64,000 bases of DNA, from positions 518,902-582,901 of the forward strand of contig NZ_FMVC01000003.1 in the NCBI RefSeq assembly GCF_900101855.1, in the 5' to 3' direction. Source of the stretch: Flavobacterium anhuiense (lineage in GTDB: Bacteria; Bacteroidota; Bacteroidia; Flavobacteriales; Flavobacteriaceae). A program made the translations under genes and the position numbers. The first letter of the stretch is position 1; the number at the start of each line of letters is the position of its first letter. The notes beneath the pieces are model-generated. The model worked only from the letters and a program-made list of their open reading frames with translations. It was not told where the DNA came from and made no database searches. Positions 36,316-45,200 of the stretch are shown here, piece by piece.

Positions 36316-37044
36316 TTATAAAATTCTAATCACCGCATTGATCAAATTAATCGTATTATGCCCTAGAATAGAATAAATAAGATTTCCAGAAAACTGTCTT
36401 AAAATTCCAACACTCACAGAAGAGATGAATGTTAAATAGACCATTGTAATAATATCAAATTTCAAATGCAGATCTTGATCTAAAACCGCTCCGTGAGAAA
36501 CTCCAAATAAAACGGTTACGATAACAAATGCCCAGCCAAATTTGATGCCGCGATAATTCCATGTTGGCGCAAAAGCTTTATCTAAAAGCCATAAAGAGAT
36601 TCCTCTAAAAAGAATTTCTTCTGTTAATCCAGGCATTGTGGCTTGAAAAAGGAAAGTTTCTAGATCAAAAGGATTTCCTTTTGGAAATAAAATCAGTTTG
36701 AAAATAATATCGAACAAAGTAAATCCGAAGAAAACCAATAATCCGAATTTCAAGTTTGCTGGTGAATTGGTTTTAGAAGTAAATCCGATTTTGATTCTTT
36801 CTTCTTTTGAAACTGAAAAGATAATAATCAATCCTAAAACTAGACTCAAGATTTTTCCAGCCCAATTAAATTTTAAATCCAAGTCGATTAATTGTTTTCC
36901 TGAAGCCTGCAAAAACACATCGGCAAGGAAATATAAAATAAAAAATGCTAAATATTTTAAGTTTGGTTTTTCCGATTTAAAGCATGCAATAACAATAATC
37001 GGAGCGATTGACAAAATCCAAAGAAGAGGCGTAAATAGTGACAT
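36316..37044 (-). CDS. CPBP-family intramembrane glutamic endopeptidase
   Basis: This 242-residue, multi-helix membrane protein of the CAAX-protease and bacteriocin-processing family shows motif 1 LTEEILFRGISLWLL (tandem catalytic Glu plus Arg), motif 2 VLFGVSHG (His), and motif 3 SILGHNTINLINAV (His/Asn). About seven transmembrane segments are seen. In bacteria these proteins cleave unknown membrane peptides or contribute to bacteriocin self-immunity. The context (two-component pair on one side, TonB receptor on the other) does not specify a target, and it appears to be a single-gene unit. Confidence 0.85.
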   Translation of the reverse strand: MSLFTPLLWILSIAPIIVIACFKSEKPNLKYLAFFILYFLADVFLQASGKQLIDLDLKFNWAGKILSLVLGLIIIFSVSKEERIKIGFTSKTNSPANLKFGLLVFFGFTLFDIIFKLILFPKGNPFDLETFLFQATMPGLTEEILFRGISLWLLDKAFAPTWNYRGIKFGWAFVIVTVLFGVSHGAVLDQDLHLKFDIITMVYLTFISSVSVGILRQFSGNLIYSILGHNTINLINAVIRIL

Positions 37045-37130
37045 AATTTTGATTTTTAAGGTTTTAATTTAAGCCAAAAGTATATCGAGAGTATATCAAT
37101 TAAAATTATGATCGGTAGAACACAGCATCC

Positions 37131-37290
37131 GCTCGGTGAAAATGTAATTTTAAACGATAAGAGATAAATGTTCCTACGGAACATCTCATCGGTAGAAAAA
37201 AATATGTTTTTAAATTGTTTTACGGAACGTAAATTGGGCTGGATACCATTTTTTTTCTACCAACGAAACATTCCTACGGAATGATAGCAC
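37131..37290. repeat. CCTACGGA-family hairpin element
   Basis: Two palindromes, ATGTTCCTACGGAACAT (37168-37184) and CATTCCTACGGAATG (37269-37283), flank an inverted pair GGTAGAAAAAAAT (37191-37203) and its complement (37249-37261). This occupies most of the 372-base gap between the CPBP gene and the TonB receptor gene (37045-37416). No coding potential was seen. Confidence 0.65.
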
Positions 37291-37340
37291 CTGTTAAATA
37301 TGGAGAGTTCGATTCAATTCAATTTAAAACAAACCACTAA

Positions 37341-37397
37341 TTAGAAAATGTGCCAATTAGATAATTTCTCGCATTATCTAATTGGCACATTTTCTAA
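37341..37397. repeat. Perfect 25-bp hairpin, AATTAG heptad family
   Basis: Bases 37341-37365 are exactly complementary to 37373-37397 with a 7-nt loop (core GTGCCAATTAGATAAT). It lies just past the stop of the minus-strand TonB receptor gene, so it may end that transcript, although no strong U-run follows. Related words occur at 23655-23695. Confidence 0.75.
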
Positions 37398-37416
37398 TTG
37401 CCACATTAATCAATTT

Positions 37417-39621
37417 CTACCACACATATTTCAAAATCAAACGCGCATTAAACGGCGTTCCTGCTGTAAAATGAATTTCCTCTACAGGATCGGTTTCATT
37501 TGCCAATCTTGATTCGGTTAAGAATTGTGTTTCTTTCCATTTGGTATTGAAAATATTATCGATGTTTACACCAATTGACACTTTCTTAATCTGATAATTC
37601 ACAGAAAAATCGGTAATGCAATACCCTTTTGCTACAACCGAATTGTCTTCGTTTGCTGGTCTGTCGCCTAAGAAACGAGTTCTTATACTTCCTGAGAAAC
37701 CTTTTAAATCTTTTACCGAAAGTCCGCTCATCAAAGTGTTTTTTGGAGCAAGCGGCAAATAATCATTACCTTTTGTTTCGTCAATTGCTCTTGCGTGTGT
37801 ATAGGTATAATCCGCATTCCAGAACAACCAATTGGTCAATTGATATCTAATTCCAAAATCGAAACCTTTTCGTTCTGTTTTTCCGCTTGGTTCCACAACA
37901 GCTTCATCTCCTACGTACACAAATTCCTGAGCTAGATATAAATACCAAAGAGCCGAATTGACAATCATTCTTGGAAATGGTTTCCAGTTTAAACCTAAAT
38001 CTGCTCCGTACGTTTCTGGAAGAATTTTTTCTCCTTTTTGCGCCACAACTACACGGGTATCATTACTGTGAAATCCTTTTCCTAACTTCAAGAAATAGTT
38101 TAATTTGTCATTTTGAGTATACAAAAAGTTTAGTTTCGGGCTTACAATTGCTTTGGTCTGCGTCTGATTGGTGTAAGTTGCCGCCAACTGATCTTCGTAA
38201 CCAAACTTGAAATAATCCAAACGCAATCCACCGTTTACCAGCCATTTTCCTGCTGTAAAATCAAGACTTGAATAGGTAAATAAATTGGTTTGGTTGACAT
38301 TTCCTAAACTCAAATATTCTAAAACTGTTTTTCTGTTTAACGTATGAGACAATTCTACATCTTTATTATTGTCATTTCGAAGTCCAGCGCCTAGTTTAAA
38401 ACGCCATTTTTCATTTAGTTTCTGATCGTATTCTGACTGAAAGCCTACGATAGTTCTGTTTTCTTTCTGCTTAATCTGATCTCCATTTATAGGATCGTTT
38501 AAGAAAAAAGTAAAATTAGAATACAGTTCAAAATCGTATTTATTTAAATATGCGCTGCTTTTAATGTGTGTATTGTTATCAATTTTGGCATCGTATTGCA
38601 GATTAAAGTTGGTTCTGTCTGTATTTCCTCCTTCATTCGGATCGATTGCTCCAAAATGCGAAATCGTTCCGTCGTTTACCGCACGGTCAGGAATTTGTCC
38701 GCTCGCATCCCATTGGCTTTTAAAATGCGAAACCGAAATAGCCAGACGATCTCCGTTTTCCATTTTAGCGTTGTATTTTCCAAACAAATTAATTCGGTTA
38801 AAGTTCTGAGGCGCATCAAAATAGCCATCAGTCATCATATATTCTCCTGCAAAATAAGCCGATTGGTTTTCTTTATTCAATAAATTAAACATAGCCACAG
38901 TACGGAAAGTGTCAAATTGCCCGCCTTCAAAAGAGATAGAGCTATTCTGCAAAGCATTTTTGGTATTAAAACCTACATATCCAGCAGTTGTAAAATCGCC
39001 TTTATCTACAAAATAAGCACCTTTGTCAAAATCAATATTATCTACTGTTTCTGGAATTACAAAGTGCAGATCAGAATAACCTTGTCCATGCGCGTGTGAA
39101 ACCATATTTACTGGCATTCCGTCAACGGTGATATTAATATCGGTTCCGTGATCGCAGTCAAAACCTCTTAAGAAGATTTGCTCTGCTTTTCCTCCACCCG
39201 CATGCTGACCAATGAAAAGCCCTGGAACTTTACGCAGTAAATCCTGAGAATTTGAAATAGGCTGAATTTCAAAATCGATTTTAGAAATGGTATTTAGGTA
39301 TTTTAAATTATTGTCAATCTTAACTTCTTCGAGCAAAAATGGTTTTTCTTCTAATTGAATGGAAAGAAAATCTAAAGAGGCTAATTTTATTTTTTGAGTT
39401 GAAAATCCTTTTTTGGTAATAATCAGACTATCATTTATCTGTGTTCCTTCTAAGGTAAATTTTCCATTTGCATCGGTATGTGCATGTGTTTTTGAATTTA
39501 GATTTCGAATTAAAACTTCTGCTGATGCTTTTCCATCAGAATCATTTACGATACCATTTACTGATTGTGCATTAATAGAAAAAGAGAGAATAAAAAAGAG
39601 AAGTGCTGATAAAGATTTCAT
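37417..39621 (-). CDS. TonB-dependent outer-membrane receptor
   Basis: This 734-residue protein has signal peptide MKSLSALLFFILSFSINAQ and a CarboxypepD_reg-like domain (about 20-95, VNGIVNDSDGKASAEVLIRN). A plug follows (about 110-225, LLRKVPGLFIGQHAGGGKAEQIFLRGFD, DINITVDGMPVNMVSHAHGQGY), then a 22-strand barrel ending NARLILKYVW with a C-terminal Trp. Unlike SusC it has no linked SusD and no STN domain, so it is a classic TonB receptor. The His-rich plug segment (VSHAHGQGYSDLHF) could touch a metal or metal chelate, but this is inference. It appears monocistronic, with a hairpin at its 3' end. Confidence 0.92.
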   Translation of the reverse strand: MKSLSALLFFILSFSINAQSVNGIVNDSDGKASAEVLIRNLNSKTHAHTDANGKFTLEGTQINDSLIITKKGFSTQKIKLASLDFLSIQLEEKPFLLEEVKIDNNLKYLNTISKIDFEIQPISNSQDLLRKVPGLFIGQHAGGGKAEQIFLRGFDCDHGTDINITVDGMPVNMVSHAHGQGYSDLHFVIPETVDNIDFDKGAYFVDKGDFTTAGYVGFNTKNALQNSSISFEGGQFDTFRTVAMFNLLNKENQSAYFAGEYMMTDGYFDAPQNFNRINLFGKYNAKMENGDRLAISVSHFKSQWDASGQIPDRAVNDGTISHFGAIDPNEGGNTDRTNFNLQYDAKIDNNTHIKSSAYLNKYDFELYSNFTFFLNDPINGDQIKQKENRTIVGFQSEYDQKLNEKWRFKLGAGLRNDNNKDVELSHTLNRKTVLEYLSLGNVNQTNLFTYSSLDFTAGKWLVNGGLRLDYFKFGYEDQLAATYTNQTQTKAIVSPKLNFLYTQNDKLNYFLKLGKGFHSNDTRVVVAQKGEKILPETYGADLGLNWKPFPRMIVNSALWYLYLAQEFVYVGDEAVVEPSGKTERKGFDFGIRYQLTNWLFWNADYTYTHARAIDETKGNDYLPLAPKNTLMSGLSVKDLKGFSGSIRTRFLGDRPANEDNSVVAKGYCITDFSVNYQIKKVSIGVNIDNIFNTKWKETQFLTESRLANETDPVEEIHFTAGTPFNARLILKYVW

Positions 39622-39687
39622 TGCTATTTTGGTAACTTACTGGAATAATTTGAGCGCAAAAATAGCATAAAAAAGCATTTTTCAGGT

Positions 39688-40311
39688 TTATTCCAGAGAA
39701 TCTGAGATATTGTTGCTCTTAGGGTCGTAGAGCATGGCAGTACACAAACAATTCTTTCTTTCTTTGCTTAATAGTATCGGACAATTAATGCAGCTTTTGC
39801 AATTTTCCCAAAAAAGTTCATCGTTTGGTAATTCAGAATAAGTTACGGGTTCAAAACCGAGTTCGTGATTCATTTTCATAACGGCAAGACCTGTAGTCAA
39901 GCTAAATATATGTGCTTTTGGATATTTTTTACGGCTAAGTTCAAAGATTTTTCTTTTGATTTTTTTGGCTAGACCTGTATGTCTAAACTCAGGTGCGACA
40001 ATTAATCCAGAATTAGAAACATATTTACCGTTTTCCCATAAAGATATAAAAGCAAAACCTGCCCATTTTCCGTCTGGTGCAAATGCGATAATGGCTTCAC
40101 CTTCTTTCATCTTTTTCTCAAGCAGTTCTGGCGGTCGGCCTGAAATGCCTGTTCCTCGAGCTTTCGCAGATGATAATGTCTCTTCACAGATCTCATTTAT
40201 ATAGAAAATATGTTTAGCCGTTGCTTCTTCAATAACGAAATCATAAGATTCGTAAACTTTTTCATTTAAAGAAAAAACAGCCGTATCTGTTCTGTCCTGA
40301 ATGGTTTTCAT
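39688..40311 (-). CDS. GNAT-fold acetyltransferase with a C-terminal cysteine cluster
   Basis: This is a 207-residue protein. The GNAT core has the acetyl-CoA-binding stretch VAPEFRHTGLAKKIKRKIFELS (about residues 105-126) and preceding beta strands (GKWAGFAFISLWENGKYVSNSGLIV). The last ~40 residues carry CKSCINCPILLSKERKNCLC (CX2CX2CX10CXC), which is not part of the ordinary GNAT fold and looks like a metal site. The acceptor substrate is unknown. It follows a 48-codon membrane protein gene by 9 bp on the same strand, suggesting a two-gene unit. The start ATG at 40311 is supported by this spacing. Confidence 0.8.
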   Translation of the reverse strand: MKTIQDRTDTAVFSLNEKVYESYDFVIEEATAKHIFYINEICEETLSSAKARGTGISGRPPELLEKKMKEGEAIIAFAPDGKWAGFAFISLWENGKYVSNSGLIVAPEFRHTGLAKKIKRKIFELSRKKYPKAHIFSLTTGLAVMKMNHELGFEPVTYSELPNDELFWENCKSCINCPILLSKERKNCLCTAMLYDPKSNNISDSLE

Positions 40312-40320
40312 ACTATAGCA

Positions 40321-40467
40321 CTAAACTATTTTAGCGATTAGCATAACCGTAATAAAAAGAACAACCGTAAATACCATTAAGTTGACGAATCGATCTTTGT
40401 TTCGTCTAGATTTATTTGAAAAATACGTTTTTGTGATTTCTTTATTTCTTTTGTTACTTGTTTTCAT
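40321..40467 (-). CDS. Small single-pass membrane protein (48 aa)
   Basis: An ATG-started frame encodes 48 residues: a highly basic N-terminus (MKTSNKRNKE...KSRRNKDR) followed by one hydrophobic helix (VNLMVFTVVLFITVMLIAKIV). The stop lies 9 bp before the GNAT start, giving tight same-strand spacing. A positively charged cytoplasmic tail plus one helix is plausible for a small inner-membrane protein. No family is recognised. An antisense frame (40382-40570) starts only with TTG and is less convincing. Confidence is moderate because such short frames can occur by chance. Confidence 0.5.
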   Translation of the reverse strand: MKTSNKRNKEITKTYFSNKSRRNKDRFVNLMVFTVVLFITVMLIAKIV

Positions 40468-40647
40468 ATTCTTTACATGTTTTACAATTAAGGGCTTGTT
40501 TAATAATCCTCAACATAAAAACAAAAGGCGTGCCACAGCAACTCATTATATAATAAACCATTCATTATAAAACAAATAATAAAAAATAAGTTTGAGTTAA
40601 TTTAGAAATGGCTATCAAAATGATACGATGATTTTCAAAATGAAAGG

Positions 40648-40688
40648 GATTTAAACAAAAAAAGCCCTAAATCGAAATTTAGAGCTTT
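40648..40688 (-). terminator. Terminator after the DoxX gene
   Basis: On the minus strand AAAGCTCTAAAT, a TTCG loop and ATTTAGGGCTTT form a 12-bp stem (40688-40661) with one mismatch, followed by TTTTTTGTTT. It is about 26 bp past the DoxX stop codon. Confidence 0.75.
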
Positions 40689-40713
40689 CTTTAATTTATA
40701 TAGTTGCTTGTAA

Positions 40714-41100
40714 TTAATCCCACTGATTGTTTTTAGAAACGGCAAATTTACCTGCTCCAGTAAAAAACAATGCAAGAGCGCCTAAAAAATACAGCATTAA
40801 TAATTCTAAAGCATATCCTCCATGCTCACTAATTGAGAAAATTTCCTGACTGTGCATTGTTGCAACTGCCACCACACAAGTTATTGCCAAAAGAACTGCT
40901 GCAATTCTAGTTCTGAATCCTAATAAAATGGCAATTGGCGCCAAAACTTCTCCGATGTAAACCGCATATCCAAATGCACCCAAGTTTTCTACAAGGAACG
41001 AAACTCCATGAATCACTTTAGAAACACCGTGAAAAAGCATTAATCCGCCAGTGCTAATACGCAACAGTAATAATCCAAGGTCTGTGTTTTTTGAAATCAT
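40714..41100 (-). CDS. DoxX family membrane protein
   Basis: This 128-residue integral membrane protein has four hydrophobic helices. It has the DoxX start DLGLLLLRISTGGLMLFHGVSKVIHG, and GEVLAPIAILLGFRTRIAAVLLAI in the middle. DoxX-family members are quinone-linked or redox-associated membrane proteins of mostly unknown function; several are linked to thiol or oxidative stress. Here it lies upstream of its own terminator and about 145 bp from a quinone-oxidoreductase-like gene on the same strand, which suggests, but does not show, a shared redox role. A second DoxX-like gene is found at 45507. Confidence 0.85.
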   Translation of the reverse strand: MISKNTDLGLLLLRISTGGLMLFHGVSKVIHGVSFLVENLGAFGYAVYIGEVLAPIAILLGFRTRIAAVLLAITCVVAVATMHSQEIFSISEHGGYALELLMLYFLGALALFFTGAGKFAVSKNNQWD

Positions 41101-41244
41101 AAATAATTTTGTTTTAGGTTAAAAATTTATACTCAATTGGGTTTGTAAGCCGACTAAAATACAAAAATTTCTTATTTAAAAACAATATTATTTAAAACTG
41201 TTCCAAATAACCATTCTAAGCTATCAGAATGCCCATTTTATGTT

Positions 41245-42258
41245 TTAGAACTTAATCGCAATTTTTCCAATTGTCTTTCCTGATTCTAAAAGTTCATGTG
41301 CTTTTTTAAGATTTTCGGCTGTAAGTCCGTTTAAAGTTGTGTTCAATGTAGTTTTCAGAATGCCGTCGTCTAACAAGTCTGCTACAATATTTAAGATATT
41401 ATGCTGTTCAATCATATCTTCCGTCTGATACATTGATCGAGTGTACATTAATTCCCAAGAAAAAGAAACACTTTTGCTTTTCAGTTTATTCAAAACTACA
41501 GGCTCAGCGCTTCCGGTGATCGAAGCGATATGTCCCTGCGGTTTAATCAATTCAACCATCGTGTCCCAATAAGCATTGGTGTCTACGAAATCTAGAATAA
41601 AGTCAACATGTTCAAAGCCAGCTTCACGAACAGAAGAAATCAGATTTTTATGATCTACCACAAAATCAGCTCCTTGCTGTTTGCACCATTCAATTGTTTC
41701 AGGACGAGAAGCTGTTGCAATAACAGTTAAACCTGCAATTTTCTTGGCCAATTGAATGGCAATCGAACCTACTCCGCCAGCACCGCCAATAATTAGAATC
41801 GATTTCCCTTTGTCTTTGTCAGCATTAATTCTGATTCTGTCAAATAAAATTTCCCAAGCCGTTAAAGCAGTCAACGGAATCACGGCCGATTCTTCAATGC
41901 TTAATGATTTTGGCTTTCTGCCGACAATTCGCTCGTCAATAATCTGATATTCGGCATTGCTTCCTTGTTTGGTAATATCTCCAGCGTAATAGACAGGATC
42001 GCCTACTTCAAACAAAGTAACGTCTTGTCCAACAGCCTGCACAATTCCTACAGCATCCCAGCCAATGATTTTTGGGGTATTCAAAACGGTTTCTTTTGCC
42101 GAACTCTGACGAATTTTAAAATCGACGGGGTTGACTGAAATCGCGTCAATTTTAACTAATAAATCGTGTGGCCCAGGAATTGGTTTTACAGCTTCAAATT
42201 CGATAAAACTTTCTGGGTTTTCTATGGGTAATGATGTTTTAAATCCTATTGCTTTCAT
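41245..42258 (-). CDS. Zinc-type alcohol dehydrogenase-like / quinone oxidoreductase (MDR superfamily)
   Basis: The protein has 337 residues with start MKAIGFKTSLPIENPESF at ATG 42258; an upstream in-frame ATG at 42291 adds 11 unlikely residues. It is a medium-chain dehydrogenase/reductase with a GroES-like N-terminal domain (PHDLLVKIDAISVNPVDFKIRQ) and a Rossmann fold with ILIIGGAGGVGSIAIQLAKK (about 150-170). The GWDAVGIV and EESAVIPLTALTAWE motifs are typical of the ZADH/YhdH-like quinone reductase subgroup. No cysteine ligands for catalytic zinc are seen, so NADPH-dependent quinone or enone reduction is more likely than alcohol oxidation. The region upstream has facing -7-like elements (42289-42296 minus, 42335-42342 plus). 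Confidence 0.88.
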   Translation of the reverse strand: MKAIGFKTSLPIENPESFIEFEAVKPIPGPHDLLVKIDAISVNPVDFKIRQSSAKETVLNTPKIIGWDAVGIVQAVGQDVTLFEVGDPVYYAGDITKQGSNAEYQIIDERIVGRKPKSLSIEESAVIPLTALTAWEILFDRIRINADKDKGKSILIIGGAGGVGSIAIQLAKKIAGLTVIATASRPETIEWCKQQGADFVVDHKNLISSVREAGFEHVDFILDFVDTNAYWDTMVELIKPQGHIASITGSAEPVVLNKLKSKSVSFSWELMYTRSMYQTEDMIEQHNILNIVADLLDDGILKTTLNTTLNGLTAENLKKAHELLESGKTIGKIAIKF

Positions 42259-42369
42259 TGTTTTAATGTTTAAATTAAAATTGTTATACAAATATAAGGC
42301 GAGTTAAAATCTCCTGATTGGTATATATTGAGCGTATATTTGTACATTTTTTTCAAAGATTCTAAGTGT

Positions 42370-42448
42370 CTTTCTCCCGCAGATTTAGCGAATTATGCAG
42401 ATATTTCAAATATTAATCTGCTAAATCTGCAGAATCTGCGAGAGAAAA
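42370..42448. repeat. CGCAGATT-family inverted repeat
   Basis: TTTCTCCCGCAGATTTAGCG (left) and CTAAATCTGCAGAATCTGCGAGAGAAA (right) are near-complementary over ~79 bp. It is the same family as 20187-20256 and 52753-52798, and lies between divergent genes. Confidence 0.6.
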
Positions 42449-42489
42449 TATTTAAATGAAGTAAATTTGTTTGTACTAAAATCTTCCAC

Positions 42490-43050
42490 ATGAATATCAG
42501 AAAAGCCGAAAAATCAGACTCAAAATATATTGCTCCTATATTATTATTAGCAATGGAAGATATTATCTACAAATTTATTGCTAAGAATGATTACGCTTCC
42601 GCGAAAGACTTTCTGGAATATTTCGTTGAAAGAGAAAACAACCAATATTCGTATCAAAACTGTTTTGTGGCTGAGGAAAATGGAGAAATCATAGGCGCAG
42701 TTAATATTTACAATGGTTCTGATATAGAAGCTTTACGAAATCCGATTGTGGAATATGTTAGAGCACATTATAATCCAGAATTTGATCCCGAGTTTGAAAC
42801 ACGTGCTGGAGAATTTTACATTGATTCATTAGGCGTAAATCCAAATCATCAAGGAAAAGGAATTGGTTCTAAACTGTTGTTTTTTCTAATTAACGAATAT
42901 GTTCATCAAAACAAACAGACATTAGGTTTATTGGTGGAAGAAGAAAATCCGCTGGCGAAGAATCTTTATTTAAAACTCGGATTTAAAATTGTGGGCGAAA
43001 AAACTTTGGTTGGCAAAAAACTGGAACATCTTCAAATTGGCAATGAATAG
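42490..43050 (+). CDS. GNAT family N-acetyltransferase
   Basis: This 186-residue protein begins MNIRKAEKSDSKYIAPILLLA, the usual start of single-domain GNAT enzymes. The acetyl-CoA P-loop is in YIDSLGVNPNHQGKGIGSKLLFFLI (about residues 117-141), with the Q/RxxGxG/A motif QGKGIG. The C-terminal strand ENPLAKNLYLKLGFKIVGEK is also typical. The acceptor (small molecule, peptide or protein) is not predictable. A -7-like TAAATTTG is found at 42462-42469, close to the start, without a -33 TTG. It is followed 51 bp later by an AraC regulator gene on the same strand. Confidence 0.88.
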   Translation: MNIRKAEKSDSKYIAPILLLAMEDIIYKFIAKNDYASAKDFLEYFVERENNQYSYQNCFVAEENGEIIGAVNIYNGSDIEALRNPIVEYVRAHYNPEFDPEFETRAGEFYIDSLGVNPNHQGKGIGSKLLFFLINEYVHQNKQTLGLLVEEENPLAKNLYLKLGFKIVGEKTLVGKKLEHLQIGNE

Positions 43051-43101
43051 TACTGCTTTCGCTAAAGAAAATCATTAATTTTAAATCCAAAACAAACCGC
43101 A

Positions 43102-43974
43102 ATGAACCTTAATAATGTATTTGAATCAAATTATAAAAAACTGGGATTTCTGGTTCTGAATCAGGAAACTGTAGAAGCAATAAACAGCGACGAATACAAA
43201 GCTTATATTAAGGTATTATATCTTCCGGAAGATTATCAGGTTACTATTGATTTTAAACAATATCAAACCAAAAGCCCTTCTCTGTTTTTTATCAACAGCA
43301 ATCAATATCTGCAGATTAATAAGGAAGGGAAAAAGCAGGGGTATTTTATGTATTACAATCGTGATTTTTACTGTGTGCAGATTCACGATGCCGAAGTAGC
43401 CTGCGACGGATTGCTATTCAATAATATATTTGAAATGCCAATGACCACTTTGCCCGATCAAGAGGTTTTGTTTATTGAAGGCATTTTCAATCAGATTCAG
43501 GAAGAGTTTGTTTCTCCCGATTCGTCTCAGGAAGAAATGATTCGAACGTATTTGAAACAGCTTATTATTAAAGCGACGCGAATCTGGAAAATTCAGCAAT
43601 TAGGTGTTTTAAATGAAGAGCCTTCTAAAGAAATGGATTTCTTTAGGGATTTCAGCCGTTTGGTCGAAATTCATTTCAGAACCAAACATACAGTTGCCGA
43701 TTACGCTGATATTTTGGGTGTTGCTCCTAAAACGCTTTCTAATAAATTCAATCGTTTAGAACTGACACAGCCAAACGATATTATAAAAGACCGCATTATT
43801 CTGGAAGCTAAAAGACTTTTGGGTTATTCATCATTAAGCGTAAAAGAGATTGCATATCAGCTCGGATATGAAGATCCAGCTTATTTTAACCGACTTTTTA
43901 CCAATAAAGTTGGCGACACTCCATCTAATTTCAAGAAAAAATACCTTCAAGGGAAAAATGTACAATTAGAATAG
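43102..43974 (+). CDS. AraC family transcriptional regulator
   Basis: This 290-residue protein has an N-terminal cupin-like sensory domain (about 20-130: LPEDYQVTIDFKQYQTKSPSLFFINSNQY) and a C-terminal AraC HTH pair (about 190-285). The HTH region contains HTVADYADILGVAPKTLSNKFNR, LEAKRLLGYSSLSVKEIAYQLGYEDPAYFNRLFTNKVGDTPSNFKK. It probably responds to a small ligand and controls a neighbouring gene. The esterase gene 78 bp downstream, with a TATCTTTG -7 box at 44009-44016 in between, is the obvious candidate target, and the GNAT gene upstream is another. Confidence 0.92.
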   Translation: MNLNNVFESNYKKLGFLVLNQETVEAINSDEYKAYIKVLYLPEDYQVTIDFKQYQTKSPSLFFINSNQYLQINKEGKKQGYFMYYNRDFYCVQIHDAEVACDGLLFNNIFEMPMTTLPDQEVLFIEGIFNQIQEEFVSPDSSQEEMIRTYLKQLIIKATRIWKIQQLGVLNEEPSKEMDFFRDFSRLVEIHFRTKHTVADYADILGVAPKTLSNKFNRLELTQPNDIIKDRIILEAKRLLGYSSLSVKEIAYQLGYEDPAYFNRLFTNKVGDTPSNFKKKYLQGKNVQLE

Positions 43975-44052
43975 ACTTTTATCCATTTTCAGAGCTTTAC
44001 TAGCGCCATATCTTTGTCCTATCAAATTATAAATAATTAAAACATAAAAGAT

Positions 44053-45102
44053 ATGAAAACTATTAAAGTATTACAGCAAAGTTTATTTATTGCAACATTA
44101 TTAATCGTAAATACAGTTGCTTCAGCACAAGAAAGACCTTATAAAGGGCAAAATGACCCAGAAATCTTTACAGAGGTTCGCAGCTTTTTAAATGCATTAA
44201 ATTCAGGTGACGGAAAACCATTAGAACAATTATCTGTTACAGATGCAAGAAACGTTTTAGTAGGTGCTCAAAAATCGGTTCAAGTAGATTATTCTGGTAT
44301 CGAAGAAACTGAAAAAGTAATTTCACAAAACGGCTTAAAAGTAAAAATTCATATTACTAAACCTAAAGGAGCAAAAGCAAATGCGCCGGTATTTATCTTT
44401 ATTCACGGTGGCGGATGGGTTTTAGGAGATTATCCTACTCATAGAAGATTAGTGAGAGATCTGGTTGTAGAAAGTGGTGCTGTTGCAGTTTTCCCAGATT
44501 ATACCCCATCTCCTGAAGCCAAATATCCAGTAGCGATTAACGAAATTTACGCTGCAACACAATGGGTTTCTGAAAACGGAAAAGAAATTGGCGTAGACGG
44601 TAAAAACCTTGCTGTTGTGGGAAACAGTGTGGGCGGAAATATGACTGCAGCTATTACTTTAATGGCTAAAGATAAAAAAGGGCCGCATATTAAATTACAA
44701 GTTTTATTATGGCCTGTAACGGATGCTAATTTTGAAACTGAATCTTATAATTTATATGCCAACGGACGTTTCTTAACTAAAAATATGATGAAATGGTTCT
44801 GGGATAATTACTTGCCTGATACTGCAAAAAGAACTGAAAAATATGCATCTCCATTGCAAGCTAGTTTAGCAGAATTGAAAGGCTTACCTCCTGCTCTAGT
44901 ACAAACTGCTGAAAATGATGTTTTAAGAGACGAAGGTGAAGCTTATGCCAGAAAGCTTAATGAAGCTGGAGTTCCTGTAACCTTAACAAGATACAACGGT
45001 TTGATTCACGATTACGGACTTTTAAATCCGATTGCCAATGTACCTGCTATTCAAACAGCTGTACAACAAGCAGCAATTGTAATCAAAACGACATTGAAAT
45101 AA
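44053..45102 (+). CDS. Secreted alpha/beta hydrolase (HSL-type esterase/lipase)
   Basis: This 349-residue exported enzyme has a signal peptide ending VASAQ (about residue 29). The hormone-sensitive-lipase fold shows the oxyanion-hole motif IFIHGGGWVLGDYPTHR, the nucleophile Ser in VVGNSVGGNM (GxSxG variant GNSVG), the Asp in VQTAENDVLRDEGEAYA and the His in NGLIHDYGLLNP. All triad parts are present. The likely substrates are short acyl or aryl esters in the periplasm. Its -7-like element is at 44009-44016, and a strong terminator follows at 45119-45149, so it is monocistronic. The adjacent AraC regulator may control it. Confidence 0.9.
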   Translation: MKTIKVLQQSLFIATLLIVNTVASAQERPYKGQNDPEIFTEVRSFLNALNSGDGKPLEQLSVTDARNVLVGAQKSVQVDYSGIEETEKVISQNGLKVKIHITKPKGAKANAPVFIFIHGGGWVLGDYPTHRRLVRDLVVESGAVAVFPDYTPSPEAKYPVAINEIYAATQWVSENGKEIGVDGKNLAVVGNSVGGNMTAAITLMAKDKKGPHIKLQVLLWPVTDANFETESYNLYANGRFLTKNMMKWFWDNYLPDTAKRTEKYASPLQASLAELKGLPPALVQTAENDVLRDEGEAYARKLNEAGVPVTLTRYNGLIHDYGLLNPIANVPAIQTAVQQAAIVIKTTLK

Positions 45103-45118
45103 GAATTTCAAAACAAAA

Positions 45119-45149
45119 AAAGCTTTCCTTTTTGGAAAGCTTTTTTTTT
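45119..45149 (+). terminator. Rho-independent terminator after the esterase gene
   Basis: AAAGCTTTCC (45119-45128) and GGAAAGCTTT (45134-45143) pair perfectly around TTTTT and run into TTTTTT. It lies 16 bp after the esterase stop. Confidence 0.88.
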
Positions 45150-45200
45150 AAGCTTCAGAGAAGCGGCATATTTATAGAAAAGAATAAACGGTTACAATAT

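Noticed and set aside
40382..40570. 62-residue plus-strand frame with a hydrophobic helix
   Set aside because: It starts with TTG only and is antisense to the ATG-started 48-residue frame that is tightly spaced to the GNAT gene.
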